Positions 40,651 through 50,188 of a stretch of 64,000 nucleotides of DNA are shown piece by piece. Numbering within the stretch: the stretch's first letter is position 1; every line of letters starts with the position of its first letter. The DNA comes from Pseudomonadales bacterium (GTDB lineage: Bacteria > Pseudomonadota > Gammaproteobacteria > Pseudomonadales > Azotimanducaceae): positions 682,001 to 746,000 of the forward strand of contig WLWP01000001.1 of the NCBI GenBank assembly GCA_012103505.1. Direction: 5' to 3'. The position numbers were made by a program, and so were the translations under genes. The notes under the pieces are model-generated. The model searched no databases, was not told the origin of the DNA, and saw nothing but the letters and a program-made list of their open reading frames with translations.

Positions 40651-40926
40651 ATGAGAATACTCGTCGTATTGTTGGCGCTCGTGTTTCTAGGTACCCAGTA
40701 TTTGCTCTGGTTTGGCCAATCGGGGCACTTTACTCAGGCTCGCCTACAACAGCAGTTAGAGCGTCAAGAACGACAAGTAGAAGTGATTCGAGAACGGAAC
40801 CAAATTCTGGCTGCAGAAGTCATTGCCCTTAAGAACGACGAAAGCACACTGGAAGCTCGTGCCAGAGAGGATTTGGGGATGGTCAAAAAGGGCGAAGTGT
40901 TTTATCTCGTTCCTAACGTCGAGTGA
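40651..40926 (+). CDS. ftsB: Cell division protein FtsB
   Basis: Small bitopic divisome protein that pairs with FtsL and FtsQ. One N-terminal membrane helix (LVVLLALVFLGTQYLLWFG), then a periplasmic coiled coil (QARLQQQLERQERQVEVIRERN) and the family motif ALEARAREDLGMVKKGEVFYLV (here TLEARAREDLGMVKKGEVFY). 91 aa. The stop overlaps the truD ATG by 4 bases. In relatives ispD and ispF follow ftsB; here truD follows directly. Confidence 0.93.
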   Translation: MRILVVLLALVFLGTQYLLWFGQSGHFTQARLQQQLERQERQVEVIRERNQILAAEVIALKNDESTLEARAREDLGMVKKGEVFYLVPNVE

Positions 40927-41957
40927 TGACCGCCGCCCAGGTTGACATCAAAACCAAGAGTGCCGACTGGCTGGTTGCCGAATTGGGTTTACCTGAGCCG
41001 AGACCATTGGTGGCGGACTCTATACCTAACGCTGAAGGCTCTTTAACGCTCGCTGAGGGCTCTCTACCCGCTGAAGGCTCCAACCCCCCAGCGCACAGCG
41101 GCTTTTATGTTGAGAAGGTTAATCTCAATACGTTGGACGTTGTGCGCGCTTTGAGCCGCGCTATCGGGGTCCCTCAGCACGAGATTGGTTACGCCGGTCG
41201 GAAGGACAAGTGGGCGATTACGCGTCAATGGTTCAGTGCGCCACGAGCTGAAGTGTGGCCGGAGATTCCTGGGACTCGATGCATTGAACAAAAGCCGCGA
41301 AGTAAAAAGTTGCGCGTTGGTGAGTTACTAGGTAATGAATTTACGATCACACTGCGGAATGTGCAATGTCTGTCTATAGCACAGATCCAAGCTATTGAGT
41401 CTGGCTTCGCCAACCGATTCGGCTCGCAGCGGGTCTCGCAAGACAACCAAGACCGCGCGGTGCAATGGCTGCTCAACAGACGCCAACGAAAGGGTGTTTC
41501 TAAGACCCAGCAAGGTTGGTTCCTGTCCGTCGTGCGTGCGACGTTGTTCAATAAGTTTGTAGCCAAGCGCGAAGCACTTGGAACACTCAGCTCAGCCATT
41601 GAAGGAGACGTGCTGATAGATGGTTTCCCTTCTGCCCCACTGTGGGGGCGTGGTCGCTCTCAGTCCAAGGCACAGGCCGCTGAAGTGGAGCAACTCGTCA
41701 CTGGCGAGTTGGCTGACATTTGCGAAGCTTTGGAATATGCAGGTGTAACACAAGGGCGCAGAGCAATGTTCGTGCGGCCAAGAGGCTTGCAGGTAGAAAG
41801 CCTCGATGAGAACACCTGGATGCTAAAATTTGCGCTGCCTCCCGGCAGTTATGCGACGACGTTGTTAGACGAGGTTGCGACGGTGCGCGACTTCGGTGGC
41901 CAAGCAACCGCAAGTGATCAAGCAATCGCAAGTGATCAAGGAACCCAGCATGGCTGA
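40923..41957 (+). CDS. truD: tRNA pseudouridine13 synthase TruD
   Basis: Makes pseudouridine at position 13 of tRNA-Glu and others. The catalytic-Asp motif is in GYAGRKDKWAITRQWFS; RKLRLG-like (KKLRVGELLGNEFTITLR) and the end motif LPPGSYATTLLDEV are also present. The usual FGxQRFG block reads FGSQRVSQ, so the second FG is absent. Near residues 36-55 an insert carries AEGS three times, from an 11-bp DNA repeat. The C-terminal tail ATASDQAIASDQ comes from an 18-bp tandem repeat that also lies before pcm. 344 aa. Confidence 0.92.
   Translation: MMTAAQVDIKTKSADWLVAELGLPEPRPLVADSIPNAEGSLTLAEGSLPAEGSNPPAHSGFYVEKVNLNTLDVVRALSRAIGVPQHEIGYAGRKDKWAITRQWFSAPRAEVWPEIPGTRCIEQKPRSKKLRVGELLGNEFTITLRNVQCLSIAQIQAIESGFANRFGSQRVSQDNQDRAVQWLLNRRQRKGVSKTQQGWFLSVVRATLFNKFVAKREALGTLSSAIEGDVLIDGFPSAPLWGRGRSQSKAQAAEVEQLVTGELADICEALEYAGVTQGRRAMFVRPRGLQVESLDENTWMLKFALPPGSYATTLLDEVATVRDFGGQATASDQAIASDQGTQHG
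41031..41080. repeat. Three 11-bp repeats in truD
   Basis: GCTGAAGGCTC at 41031-41041, GCTGAGGGCTC at 41052-41062 and GCTGAAGGCTC at 41070-41080. Each encodes Ala-Glu-Gly-Ser. Copies 1 and 3 are identical. Confidence 0.8.
41902..41937. repeat. 18-bp tandem duplication at the truD-pcm junction
   Basis: AAGCAACCGCAAGTGATC and AAGCAATCGCAAGTGATC, adjacent, one base different. They encode the last part of TruD and end just before the AAGGA ribosome binding site of pcm. Confidence 0.85.
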
Positions 41958-42606
41958 CTTCGATCTTGAGGGCATAGGAATGACTTCGCGACGCACGCGC
42001 GAACGCCTGGTCGACAGGATCGCCGCTCAAGGAATCTACGACTCTGCGGTACTTGATCGCATGCGTGCAGTGCCCAGACACATATTTGTGGACGAGGCAT
42101 TAGCGCAAAGATCCTACGAGGACACCGCCTTACCCATCGGTCATGGACAAACGATTTCACAGCCGTTCATCGTCGCGTTGATGACGCAGCTCATTCGCGA
42201 GGGTGGTGGCCGCAGCGTGCTTGAAGTGGGTATGGGCTGTGGTTATCAGAGTGCCGTATTGTCGGGTCTCTTCGAGAAGGTCTGGTCGGTTGAATTGCTT
42301 GCGCCACTTGCAGCACGAGCGCAGGAGCGGCTACAGGCCTTAGGTATAAAGAATGTACGCTACAAAGTAGGGGATGGTTATCAAGGTTGGTCGGTTCATG
42401 CCCCATTTGATTGCATCATTGTTACCGCAGCGCCTGCATCGATTCCGGATGCACTTGTTGAGCAGTTGGCAATCGGTGGTCGCATGGTGATTCCAGTCGG
42501 AGGCAGTGGCCAGCAAGAATTGCTACTCATCAAAAAAGATCGAGACGGCATCACGCAGACGGTAGAAGAAATTGTACGGTTCGTACCATTGGTTAAGGGT
42601 GCATAG
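41950..42606 (+). CDS. pcm: Protein-L-isoaspartate O-methyltransferase
   Basis: Repairs isoaspartyl residues in aged proteins. Family motifs: IGMTSRRTRERLVDRI at the N-terminus, VPRHIFVDEALAQRSYEDTALPIGHGQTISQP (family VPRHxFV...GQTIS), SAM motif VLEVGMGCGYQSAVL (usually GTGSGY; here GMGCGY), VYSVEL-like WSVELL and IIVTAAPASIPDALVEQL. 218 aa. ATG 41950 is preceded by AAGGA at good distance; the longer frame from 41875 lies in truD. Overlaps truD by 8 bases. surE, usually upstream, is absent. Confidence 0.94.
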   Translation: MADFDLEGIGMTSRRTRERLVDRIAAQGIYDSAVLDRMRAVPRHIFVDEALAQRSYEDTALPIGHGQTISQPFIVALMTQLIREGGGRSVLEVGMGCGYQSAVLSGLFEKVWSVELLAPLAARAQERLQALGIKNVRYKVGDGYQGWSVHAPFDCIIVTAAPASIPDALVEQLAIGGRMVIPVGGSGQQELLLIKKDRDGITQTVEEIVRFVPLVKGA

Positions 42607-42648
42607 TTCTGTGCCACAGCATGGCGCGCAATTGTTTGTGAACGACGT

Positions 42649-43515
42649 ATGAGCCTTTTCTTTTCTCGAGCTTGGCGCGGTCTGCTCATGGGTTTAGCGG
42701 AAGTAGTACCCGGTGTCTCTGGCGGCACGATGGCACTTCTCACAGGGATATACCGTGAGCTTGTACAAGCGTTAGCGAGCTTTGGCGCAGAATCGCTCGG
42801 GTTACTGCGGTCACCCCCAGCTTTCATCAAGCACCATAACCTAGGTTTTTTGGCCAGCCTTGCGACGGGTATGGCGTTTGGCATAGTGCTGTTTGCACGC
42901 CTCATGAAGTATTTGTTAGAAAATTATCCGCCGCCGGTATGGGCGTTTTTCTTCGGCGTGATCGTTGTATCGGCGGTACTGGTGGCGTCTAAGCGTAGCG
43001 TCAAAACACTCACTTTTTGGGGTGTTGCCGGACTTGGTTTGGGTCTCGCGATGCTGCTGATCCCGCCGCTCGGTAATACTGGATCTTTACTGGTTGTCTT
43101 TTTCGGTGGGGCGATCGCGGTATGCGCGTGGATTTTACCCGCGGTCTCGGGGAGCTATATGTTGCTCCTACTGGGGCTTTATGAGCAGATCATTATCGCA
43201 ATCAGTGAATTCGACCTGCTGGTGTTGGCGGTGCTTGGCGCCGGTTGTGTCGTAGGCTTGATGTCATTCGTGCGGCTCTTGAACTTGTTGTTGAGAAGCT
43301 ACTATGAGCAAATAATGGGTCTTTTGTGTGGTTTTATGCTGGGCTCAACCATCAATCTCTGGCCTTGGCGGGTGATCGGTGACGCCGGTAGCTCGTGGTT
43401 AACACCGAGCGAGTATGCAGCGCTGGGGCGTCCCGATTTTCTGTTGGTTTCTCTGTTAGCATGTTTGTTAGGAGGGATCGGGTTGTGGCTATTAGCCAGA
43501 CGCTCAGACTTTTAG
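42649..43515 (+). CDS. popT: DUF368 membrane protein, PopT-type undecaprenyl phosphate translocase
   Basis: DUF368 proteins have recently been assigned as undecaprenyl phosphate translocases that return the lipid carrier across the inner membrane. The protein is polytopic, about eight to nine hydrophobic segments, and has the family motif EVVPGVSGGTMALLTGIY near the N-terminus. A related motif, ILPAVSGSYMLLLLGLYE, comes in the second half, an internal pseudo-repeat typical of the family. 288 aa. It lies between pcm and nlpD, a place where I do not expect it, and its end overlaps nlpD by 31 bases. Confidence 0.85.
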   Translation: MSLFFSRAWRGLLMGLAEVVPGVSGGTMALLTGIYRELVQALASFGAESLGLLRSPPAFIKHHNLGFLASLATGMAFGIVLFARLMKYLLENYPPPVWAFFFGVIVVSAVLVASKRSVKTLTFWGVAGLGLGLAMLLIPPLGNTGSLLVVFFGGAIAVCAWILPAVSGSYMLLLLGLYEQIIIAISEFDLLVLAVLGAGCVVGLMSFVRLLNLLLRSYYEQIMGLLCGFMLGSTINLWPWRVIGDAGSSWLTPSEYAALGRPDFLLVSLLACLLGGIGLWLLARRSDF

Positions 43516-44309
43516 CGCTTCTTTGTACGATTGGACTAGTTGGTTGTCTACAACAAGGCACACCGTTGGTTGCTGACCGTTCGCCGCAAACGCAACCGAC
43601 CCCAGTCCGGGCACCCGTGACGCGTCCGCGGACTGTTCGCCCACCACCGACGCCCATACCGATCAAAGAGGTCCGGACATCGAATTACGTAGTCCGGCGA
43701 GGCGACACGCTGTACTCAATAGCATGGCAGTTCAAACTTGATCATCAGGGCTTAGCTTATGCGAATCGGATCCCAGCGCCCTATACGATCTATCCTGGTC
43801 AAAAATTGGTCTTACGGGCCGAAATACCGCCGAGACGACCTGTCACACGGCGTCCGTCGCAACCAGTTCAGCCCACTGTTGCGCGATCGACCCCCCCGGC
43901 CATGCCAACTAAAAAACCACCAGCCCCTATCGCGCGAGGTGGCCTGAGTCCGAAATGGGTTTGGCCGACTGACTACAAAGCGAGTCGGGGCTTTAGTACG
44001 AGCAACAAGGGCGTTGATTTTGAGCTACCAGCGGGGCGCAAGAGCGGCGTGAGCGCGAGCAACGGTGGCAAGATCGTGTATTCCGGAAATGGCATCGGTG
44101 GTTTTGAGCAACTCATCATTATCAAACACACCGAAGCGCTCTTAAGTGCCTATAGCTTTAACGGCGCTTCACGAGTGAAAGAACAAGAGGTTGTTAAAGT
44201 TGGTCAGAAAATTGCCGACATACTCTCCGTAGGCAGGACTGCACAGAAGTTACACTTTGAGATCCGTCGCGAGGGCGATCCCGTTAACCCCGGGAAGTTT
44301 ATCAAGTAG
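43485..44309 (+). CDS. nlpD: Lipoprotein NlpD (LysM and degenerate M23 domain)
   Basis: Envelope lipoprotein that activates the amidase AmiC for daughter-cell separation. The signal peptide ends in the lipobox GLVGC. Then come a Pro/Arg-rich linker, a LysM domain ([17 protein letters not shown]...[11 protein letters not shown]), another Pro-rich linker and an M23-like domain. The zinc ligands are lost (NKGVDF instead of HxGxD; SAYSFN instead of the His motif), as in known NlpD, so it should be an activator and not a peptidase. GTG 43485 is chosen because AGGAGG lies at 43470-43475 and the signal peptide starts there. Confidence 0.92.
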   Translation: MAISQTLRLLALLCTIGLVGCLQQGTPLVADRSPQTQPTPVRAPVTRPRTVRPPPTPIPIKEVRTSNYVVRRGDTLYSIAWQFKLDHQGLAYANRIPAPYTIYPGQKLVLRAEIPPRRPVTRRPSQPVQPTVARSTPPAMPTKKPPAPIARGGLSPKWVWPTDYKASRGFSTSNKGVDFELPAGRKSGVSASNGGKIVYSGNGIGGFEQLIIIKHTEALLSAYSFNGASRVKEQEVVKVGQKIADILSVGRTAQKLHFEIRREGDPVNPGKFIK

Positions 44310-44346
44310 CTCTGAACAGTCTCCATCGTCAGCGCAACGGAGGCAA

Positions 44347-45246
44347 ATGATGAGCGAAATGGAAAGTGTAGCCCAAGTCGGGGATGTCACCATAGGTAAG
44401 GAAGCTGGTGGGGATGAGTCACCGGATGCAACGCAGCTGTACCTGAAAGAAATCGGTTACACACCGCTGCTCAGTGCAGAGGAAGAAATACACTTTGGTC
44501 GACTTGTGAAAGCAGGTGACGAAGCAGGCCGAAAGCGCATGATCGAAAGCAATCTGCGTTTAGTGGTTAAAATCTCTCGTCGATATCTCAATCGAGGCTT
44601 GACTCTTTTGGATCTTATCGAAGAAGGCAATCTTGGTCTGATGCACGCCGTCGAAAAGTTCGATCCTGAAAAAGGCTTTCGATTTTCTACTTATGCTACG
44701 TGGTGGATTCGCCAAGCGATAGAACGCGCGATCATGAATCAAACCAGGACAATTCGTCTCCCAGTCCACGTGGTCAAGGAAATGAACTACTACCTTCGCG
44801 CGGCGCGCGAGCTTGCGCAAAAACTTGATCATGATCCTAAGCCAGACGAAATTGCTGAGTTGATCGACAAGCCGGTAGAGGATGTACGCCGGATGCTCAA
44901 ATTGTCTGAGCGCGTAGATTCGATAGATGCCGTGCGTGATGTTGCTGATCGGTCCCGCTTGGAGATGATCCCAGACGACAATTCACCAGACCCAGCAGCT
45001 CAGGTCCAACGCAACGATCTGTTCACAAAGCTAGACGGATTATTAGCGGATCTGTCGGAGAAGCACCAGGAAGTCATTTCCCGACGTTTCGGTCTACGCG
45101 GTCACCCGCGTTCCACACTTGAAGAGGTTGGTTCGGAAATTGGTCTGACCCGTGAGCGTGTTCGCCAGATTCAAGTAGAAGGGTTAAATCGACTGAGACG
45201 ATCTCTAGAAGAAAACGGTCTCAGCCCTGAGCAAATTTTTGGCTAG
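44347..45246 (+). CDS. rpoS: RNA polymerase sigma factor RpoS
   Basis: Stationary-phase and general-stress sigma factor. Region 1.2 ([21 protein letters not shown]), region 2 ([55 protein letters not shown]), region 3, and region 4 ([15 protein letters not shown]...[28 protein letters not shown]). NlpD-RpoS adjacency supports RpoS over RpoD or RpoH, as do the 299-aa length and lack of the RpoD non-conserved insert. GGAGG lies 4 bases before ATG 44347; ATG 44350 is equally possible. Confidence 0.97.
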   Translation: MMSEMESVAQVGDVTIGKEAGGDESPDATQLYLKEIGYTPLLSAEEEIHFGRLVKAGDEAGRKRMIESNLRLVVKISRRYLNRGLTLLDLIEEGNLGLMHAVEKFDPEKGFRFSTYATWWIRQAIERAIMNQTRTIRLPVHVVKEMNYYLRAARELAQKLDHDPKPDEIAELIDKPVEDVRRMLKLSERVDSIDAVRDVADRSRLEMIPDDNSPDPAAQVQRNDLFTKLDGLLADLSEKHQEVISRRFGLRGHPRSTLEEVGSEIGLTRERVRQIQVEGLNRLRRSLEENGLSPEQIFG

Positions 45247-45566
45247 CGTTCCAGGAGGGCGAACTTATCGGGTTTGCCATCCCATTCTTCCGCATCTTCA
45301 GGCGCATCTTGCTTCTCTGTGATGTTCGGCCAGGTTTCGGCGAGTTCCGAGTTTAGTTCAAGAAACTGAGTTTGGTTGTCAGGTAGCTCGTCTTCGGAAA
45401 ATATCGCCTCTGCGGGACATTCCGGTTCACACAGCGCGCAGTCAATGCACTCGTCCGGATGGATGACAAGCATGTTCGGACCTTCATAGAAACAATCCAC
45501 AGGACAGACTTCCACACAGTCCGTGTGCTTACACTTAATGCAGTTTTCTCCAACGACGAAGGTCAT
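45243..45566 (-). CDS. fdxA: Seven-iron ferredoxin FdxA
   Basis: Small electron carrier with one 3Fe-4S and one 4Fe-4S cluster. Cluster cysteines: [17 protein letters not shown] and [12 protein letters not shown]. The C-terminal extension ([15 protein letters not shown]) is typical of the 107-residue Azotobacter-type ferredoxin. I start at the internal ATG 45566, giving [17 protein letters not shown], the family N-terminus; the frame from 45605 would add 13 unconserved residues. The tail overlaps the rpoS end by 4 bases. fdxA next to mutS near rpoS is common in this group. Confidence 0.95.
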   Translation of the reverse strand: MTFVVGENCIKCKHTDCVEVCPVDCFYEGPNMLVIHPDECIDCALCEPECPAEAIFSEDELPDNQTQFLELNSELAETWPNITEKQDAPEDAEEWDGKPDKFALLER

Positions 45567-45624
45567 ATCTATCTCAATATTGCGAAAGGCGGCTATTTTA
45601 GCCAAGAAGAAGTCGAAGTCGAGA

Positions 45625-48210
45625 TCAAATTTCTCGTGCGCGGTCTCGAATTTCGTATAAGAGCTGTAAGGCGTCTCTCGGACTTAGGCTATCAATATCT
45701 ATTTGGGCCAGCTCTTCGATGATGGGATGCGTGATATTTTCTTCAATTGTTGCAGAGAGCGGCGAACGAGATGGTGTGGTTCCAGCGGCAAAAAGGTCGG
45801 CCTGCAAGGGGCTGAATGACTGCTGTTCGTAGGTTTGCAGTCGTTGACGCGCGGCCTGTAAGACTTCACCGGGAACACCAGCGAGCTTTGCTACCTGGAT
45901 GCCGTAGGATTGGCTCGCGGGTCCGGGCTCGACGCGAAACAAGAAAACGATATCACCACGATGCTCCGTCGCTGAAAGGTGCACGTTCGCGACGTTTTCT
46001 AGTAGGTCGGGCAAGCTGGTCATTTCGAAATAGTGGGTAGCGAATAGTGACATCGCGCCTATCTGAGCAAGCCGCTCCGCCGTTGCCCATGCGAGGGCAA
46101 GGCCGTCAAAAGTGCTCGTGCCTCGGCCAATTTCGTCGAGTAGTACCAACGACCTATCGGTCGCGTTATGCAAAATGTAGGCAGTCTCCGTCATCTCGAC
46201 CATGAAGGTCGAACGCCCCCCAGCAAGATCGTCGGCAGCACCTATACGGGTAAAAATCTGATCAATAGGCCCTAGTTCTGCGTGCGCAGCAGGGACGTAG
46301 CTGCCGCAATAGGCTAAGAGAGCGATAACCGCAGTCTGACGCATAAATGTTGATTTGCCGCCCATGTTCGGTCCAGTGACCACCAACATGCGACGCTCGG
46401 CAGCAAAAACGGTGTCATTACAAATAAAGGGGTCCGAGCTTGCGGCTTTAACCACAGGGTGCCACCCGGCTTCAATGTGAATGCCAGGTTCTGCTCGTAG
46501 TTTGGGTGGCGTGAGACCAAGCGTGTAGGCGCGTTCGGCAAACGTACAGAGGACATCAATTGTGGCGAGAGTGTTGATCATTTCGCGCAGACGCGCGAGT
46601 TCCGCTTGCAGGGTGGTTAGAATGTCTTCATAGAGTGATTTTTCCAATTGCAGAGATCGCGATTGGGCAGAGAGCGCTTTTTCTTCGAACGTCTTTAGCT
46701 CAGGTGTTATGTAGCGCTCGGCATTTTTTAGTGTCTGTCTGCGCACGTATTCGAGTGGAATTGCGTCAGCGGCTGACTTACTCGTTTCGATAAAGTAGCC
46801 GTGGACTCGGTTGTAGCCTACTTTCAACGTACTGATGCCAGTACGGTCGCGCTCTGTTTGTTCGAGATCGGCAAGCCAATCTGCTGAATTCTGAGTTAGT
46901 GCTTTGAGTTCATCGAGTTCTTGAGAGTATCCTGCGGCTATGAAGCCGCCGTCTCGAATTAGTGCCGGAGGTTCTGACACCAACGCGGTTCTGAGCAGAG
47001 TGGCTGCATCATCAAAATCAGATAGCGTTTCGGCCATGTCTGCGACGTCGGTTTGTAGATTACCAATCGCAGACTGTAGGCGGGGAGAATTTTCGAGGGT
47101 TTTGTGCAGGCGTGCGAGTTTTCTTGGCGTGGCGTTGCCTAAGCCGATGCGAGTTAAAACGCGGTCTAAGTCTCCAGTACCGTCAAGTATTTCACGGATT
47201 GCTTGGAAGTTAGAATTGACCAACGCTGCTCCAATCCAGTCCTGGCGAGCCCGAACTTTTGTCTGATCCTGTAACGGTGCATGTAGCCATTGTTTGAGAA
47301 GTCGTGCACCCATAGGCGTTTGGGTGGTGTTGAAAAGCGCGAACAGCGTGTGCTCTTTACCGCCGTTCACACGCTCATCAATTTCTAGATTGCGCCTCGA
47401 GTTTGCATCGAGCGCGACAAACTGCTCTGGGCGTATCACCTTGAGGTCGCGCACGAAGTCTAGATCTTGGCATTGGGTTATTTTGCCGTAGGCAAGAACA
47501 GCTGCAGCAGCACCAAACGCCGGACTTCCTGCGGGCAGACCAGTTGGTGCTAAAACTTCGAAGCCGAAGTGGTCTTGTAGTCGATGCGCCCCGGAGATTG
47601 GGTCGAACTCAAAGTTTGGTAGTTGGGTCACTGGCAGGGCGAGGTTTAGAACATCCCCGTCCTCGGGCAGGACAATCTCGCTCGGTTTAGACTGCTCAAT
47701 CCAGTCGTACACCGCTTGCTCGCTCGCGTGTTCAGATACTTTGATGTCACAAGCTGTTAGGTTGAGCTCTGCGGTTCCGAACCGTCCCTGCTGTTCGTAA
47801 ATTGCGAGGACCGTGCTTACCGTCGTGGTGTCGAGTAGGTTTTCGTCGGTCAAAGTGCCTGGTGTAACGATACGTTGTACTTGTCGATCGACCGGCCCTT
47901 TGCTGGTCGCCGGATCGCCAACCTGTTCGCAGATCGCGACACTGCGCCCCAACGCAACCAGCCGCGCGAGATAGTTATCGGCCGCATGGTAAGGAACACC
48001 GCACATGGGGATTGGTGTGCCCGCACTTTGCCCGCGTGCAGTCAACGTAATATCAAGCAAGTCTGCCGCAAGTTTTGCGTCGTCAAAAAAGAGTTCGTAG
48101 AAGTCGCCCATCCGATAGAAGACAAGTTCATTGGGATGCTGAGCCTTGATACCCAAGTACTGCTGCATCATTGGCGTATGCTGATTAAGTTCAGGTTGGA
48201 TGGCATTCAT
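45625..48210 (-). CDS. mutS: DNA mismatch repair protein MutS
   Basis: Recognises mismatches and starts repair with MutL. The mismatch-binding domain has [31 protein letters not shown] with the Phe-X-Glu wedge (FYELF region). Walker A is [14 protein letters not shown], and [20 protein letters not shown] is the Walker B/signature region. Domains II-IV lie between, and the C-terminal part ends with a short helical tail. 861 aa is usual. The 233-base gap to recA holds promoters for both; cinA, often found here, is absent. Confidence 0.97.
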   Translation of the reverse strand: MNAIQPELNQHTPMMQQYLGIKAQHPNELVFYRMGDFYELFFDDAKLAADLLDITLTARGQSAGTPIPMCGVPYHAADNYLARLVALGRSVAICEQVGDPATSKGPVDRQVQRIVTPGTLTDENLLDTTTVSTVLAIYEQQGRFGTAELNLTACDIKVSEHASEQAVYDWIEQSKPSEIVLPEDGDVLNLALPVTQLPNFEFDPISGAHRLQDHFGFEVLAPTGLPAGSPAFGAAAAVLAYGKITQCQDLDFVRDLKVIRPEQFVALDANSRRNLEIDERVNGGKEHTLFALFNTTQTPMGARLLKQWLHAPLQDQTKVRARQDWIGAALVNSNFQAIREILDGTGDLDRVLTRIGLGNATPRKLARLHKTLENSPRLQSAIGNLQTDVADMAETLSDFDDAATLLRTALVSEPPALIRDGGFIAAGYSQELDELKALTQNSADWLADLEQTERDRTGISTLKVGYNRVHGYFIETSKSAADAIPLEYVRRQTLKNAERYITPELKTFEEKALSAQSRSLQLEKSLYEDILTTLQAELARLREMINTLATIDVLCTFAERAYTLGLTPPKLRAEPGIHIEAGWHPVVKAASSDPFICNDTVFAAERRMLVVTGPNMGGKSTFMRQTAVIALLAYCGSYVPAAHAELGPIDQIFTRIGAADDLAGGRSTFMVEMTETAYILHNATDRSLVLLDEIGRGTSTFDGLALAWATAERLAQIGAMSLFATHYFEMTSLPDLLENVANVHLSATEHRGDIVFLFRVEPGPASQSYGIQVAKLAGVPGEVLQAARQRLQTYEQQSFSPLQADLFAAGTTPSRSPLSATIEENITHPIIEELAQIDIDSLSPRDALQLLYEIRDRAREI

Positions 48211-48376
48211 TGGTTACAGAGCAGCATGTAATTACTGATTGATTCAGTTTTCTTAGGTTGGTAAGTAGTGAACACCAGCGCTTCTACCTGAGTCAACACC
48301 GTCTGATTTATTCCCATTTAACTGTGAGTTTTTGACCCGACCATGGCCAAATTTATTAGATTTAACATTGCAGGGG

Positions 48377-48407
48377 TTGCGAACATGTACTGAATGGATA
48401 TACAGTA
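48377..48407 (+). promoter_or_regulatory. recA promoter with LexA (SOS) box
   Basis: TACTGAATGGATATACAGTA (48388-48407) matches the LexA consensus core CTG-N10-CAG with flanking TA...TA. It overlaps a promoter with TTGCGA (48377-48382), 16 bases and TATACA (48399-48404). LexA bound here should block RNA polymerase until the SOS response is induced. The 40-base leader to recA has AGGACG before the ATG. Confidence 0.9.
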
Positions 48408-48443
48408 CATTCTAAGCCCACGAAATTAACAGGACGTAGATCT

Positions 48444-49559
48444 ATGGCTCGATCCACAATCCCCAAAACTTCTGCAAAAGACAACATAGACACTGGCAAA
48501 GATCGTGCGTTGGGTGCAGCCCTCGCTCAGATCGAGCGTCAATTTGGCAAGGGTTCGCTGATGCGTCTCGGTGATCAGGAACAGGTTGCCATCCCCAGTA
48601 TTTCCACCGGCTCACTTGGTCTTGATATTGCGCTTGGGATAGGCGGACTGCCCCGGGGTCGAGTGGTAGAAATTTACGGCCCCGAGTCGTCTGGTAAAAC
48701 TACACTCACATTGCAAGTCGTCGCAGAAGCACAAAAGATCGGCGGTACCTGCGCCTTTATAGATGCGGAACACGCTCTTGATCCGATCTATGCACAGGCT
48801 TTGGGAGTAGATACAGACGAGCTCCTCGTATCGCAGCCAGATACCGGTGAACAGGCGCTCGAAATTTGCGATATGTTAGTTCGCTCAAGTGCGATTGATG
48901 TCATCGTAGTGGATTCGGTCGCAGCGCTAACACCGAAGGCAGAGATTGAAGGTGAGATGGGAGATTCTCATGTCGGTCTGCAAGCACGCTTAATGAGCCA
49001 AGCACTACGAAAGATGACAGGTAACATAAAGCAGTCGAATACTTTGGTTATCTTCATCAACCAAATTCGTATGAAGATCGGCGTAATGTTCGGATCTCCT
49101 GAAACAACAACCGGCGGTAACGCGCTCAAATTCTATTCATCGGTCCGTCTCGACATACGACGAATCGGTGCAGTGAAGGAAGGGGACGAGGCGATTGGCA
49201 ACGAAACGCGGGTCAAAGTCGTCAAAAACAAAGTTGCACCGCCCTTCCGGAACTCGGAATTTCAGATTCTTTACGGCAAAGGAATTCATCGCACGGGCGA
49301 AATACTAGAGCTGGGCGTCACGCAAGGACTGGTTGAGAAGTCTGGCGCTTGGTACGCGTATAAAAATGACCGCATCGGTCAGGGTCGAAAAAATGCCGCG
49401 GACTACCTGGATGAACACCCAGAATTGCGTGAAGAAATTGAAAGCGCATTGCGCGCTGAGCTGTTGCCCACGGCGGTAAGTTCCGCGACCGAAGAGGTAG
49501 GCGAGGTTGTGATCCCGGAAGCGGCGCAAGACTCGCTCACTAAGCTAGAAGATATCTAA
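48444..49559 (+). CDS. recA: Recombinase RecA
   Basis: Strand-exchange protein and co-protease for LexA cleavage. Walker A is [10 protein letters not shown], followed by [47 protein letters not shown] and the L2 loop [37 protein letters not shown] region. 371 aa is slightly longer than E. coli (353). The N-terminal extension of about 20 residues is charged, and the C-terminus ends acidic. SOS control is shown by the LexA box upstream. Confidence 0.98.
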   Translation: MARSTIPKTSAKDNIDTGKDRALGAALAQIERQFGKGSLMRLGDQEQVAIPSISTGSLGLDIALGIGGLPRGRVVEIYGPESSGKTTLTLQVVAEAQKIGGTCAFIDAEHALDPIYAQALGVDTDELLVSQPDTGEQALEICDMLVRSSAIDVIVVDSVAALTPKAEIEGEMGDSHVGLQARLMSQALRKMTGNIKQSNTLVIFINQIRMKIGVMFGSPETTTGGNALKFYSSVRLDIRRIGAVKEGDEAIGNETRVKVVKNKVAPPFRNSEFQILYGKGIHRTGEILELGVTQGLVEKSGAWYAYKNDRIGQGRKNAADYLDEHPELREEIESALRAELLPTAVSSATEEVGEVVIPEAAQDSLTKLEDI

Positions 49560-49570
49560 AGGCCCCGAGT

Positions 49571-50119
49571 ATGGCGCTCAGTAGTGAGGAACATGATGTT
49601 TCTGCTGGGCGCAAGCGATCACTCGCAGCAGTGGATTTCTTAGAAACAGATCAACAGACTCAAATTCCGCAACGGCTCTATTCTGCAGCGGTTCGGTATC
49701 TGAGTGCGAGAGAGCATACCGCTAGCGAGCTTCGGCAAAAATTTGCGCGAAAGTTCAGTCGGGAATTCTCGGATGAAGAAGTGGACGCGTTGCTTGAGGA
49801 CTTGCAGGCTCAAGGGTTACAGAGTGATGTCCGTTACGCGGACGTGGCGGTTCGCAGTCGAGTCTCGCGGGGTTACGGTCCTTACTACATAGAACAATCC
49901 TTGCGCTCAAAAGGCGTAGCCCCAGAAATCGTGCATGCGACTGAATCTTGGCAATCTACCGACTGGCTAGACGTTGCACGACAACTAAAAGAACGGAAGT
50001 TCTCATCCGTCACCAAAGAAACCCGGTATGAAGACCCGAAGGCTTGGCAAAAAGCCGTGCGAACATTACAACAGAGGGGCTTTTCCTCGGCCATCGTCGC
50101 GCGTGTAATCGGAGACTGA
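49571..50119 (+). CDS. recX: Regulatory protein RecX
   Basis: Inhibits RecA filament growth. Three-helix repeats are visible: YSAAVRYLSAREHTASELRQKF, FSREFSDEEVDALLEDLQAQGLQSDVRYADVAVRSR and RGYGPYYIEQSLRSKGVAPEI. The last motif is the family signature (GyGpxrixqeLrxkGi). 182 aa, slightly longer than E. coli RecX through an N-terminal extension of about 35 residues. It starts 11 bases after recA and so is probably co-induced. Confidence 0.93.
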   Translation: MALSSEEHDVSAGRKRSLAAVDFLETDQQTQIPQRLYSAAVRYLSAREHTASELRQKFARKFSREFSDEEVDALLEDLQAQGLQSDVRYADVAVRSRVSRGYGPYYIEQSLRSKGVAPEIVHATESWQSTDWLDVARQLKERKFSSVTKETRYEDPKAWQKAVRTLQQRGFSSAIVARVIGD

Positions 50120-50124
50120 GGCTA

Positions 50125-50153
50125 CTGCCAATTGGCTAGTCATCACGTATAAT
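50125..50153 (+). promoter_or_regulatory. alaS promoter
   Basis: CTGCCA (50125-50130), a 17-base spacer and a perfect TATAAT (50148-50153), followed by a GC-rich CGCCCGCC. The palindrome GCCAATTGGC (50127-50136) overlaps the -35 and could be an operator. Confidence 0.6.
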
Positions 50154-50188
50154 CGCCCGCCTTTTCAGCCAGCAGTGTGCAGCAAATC

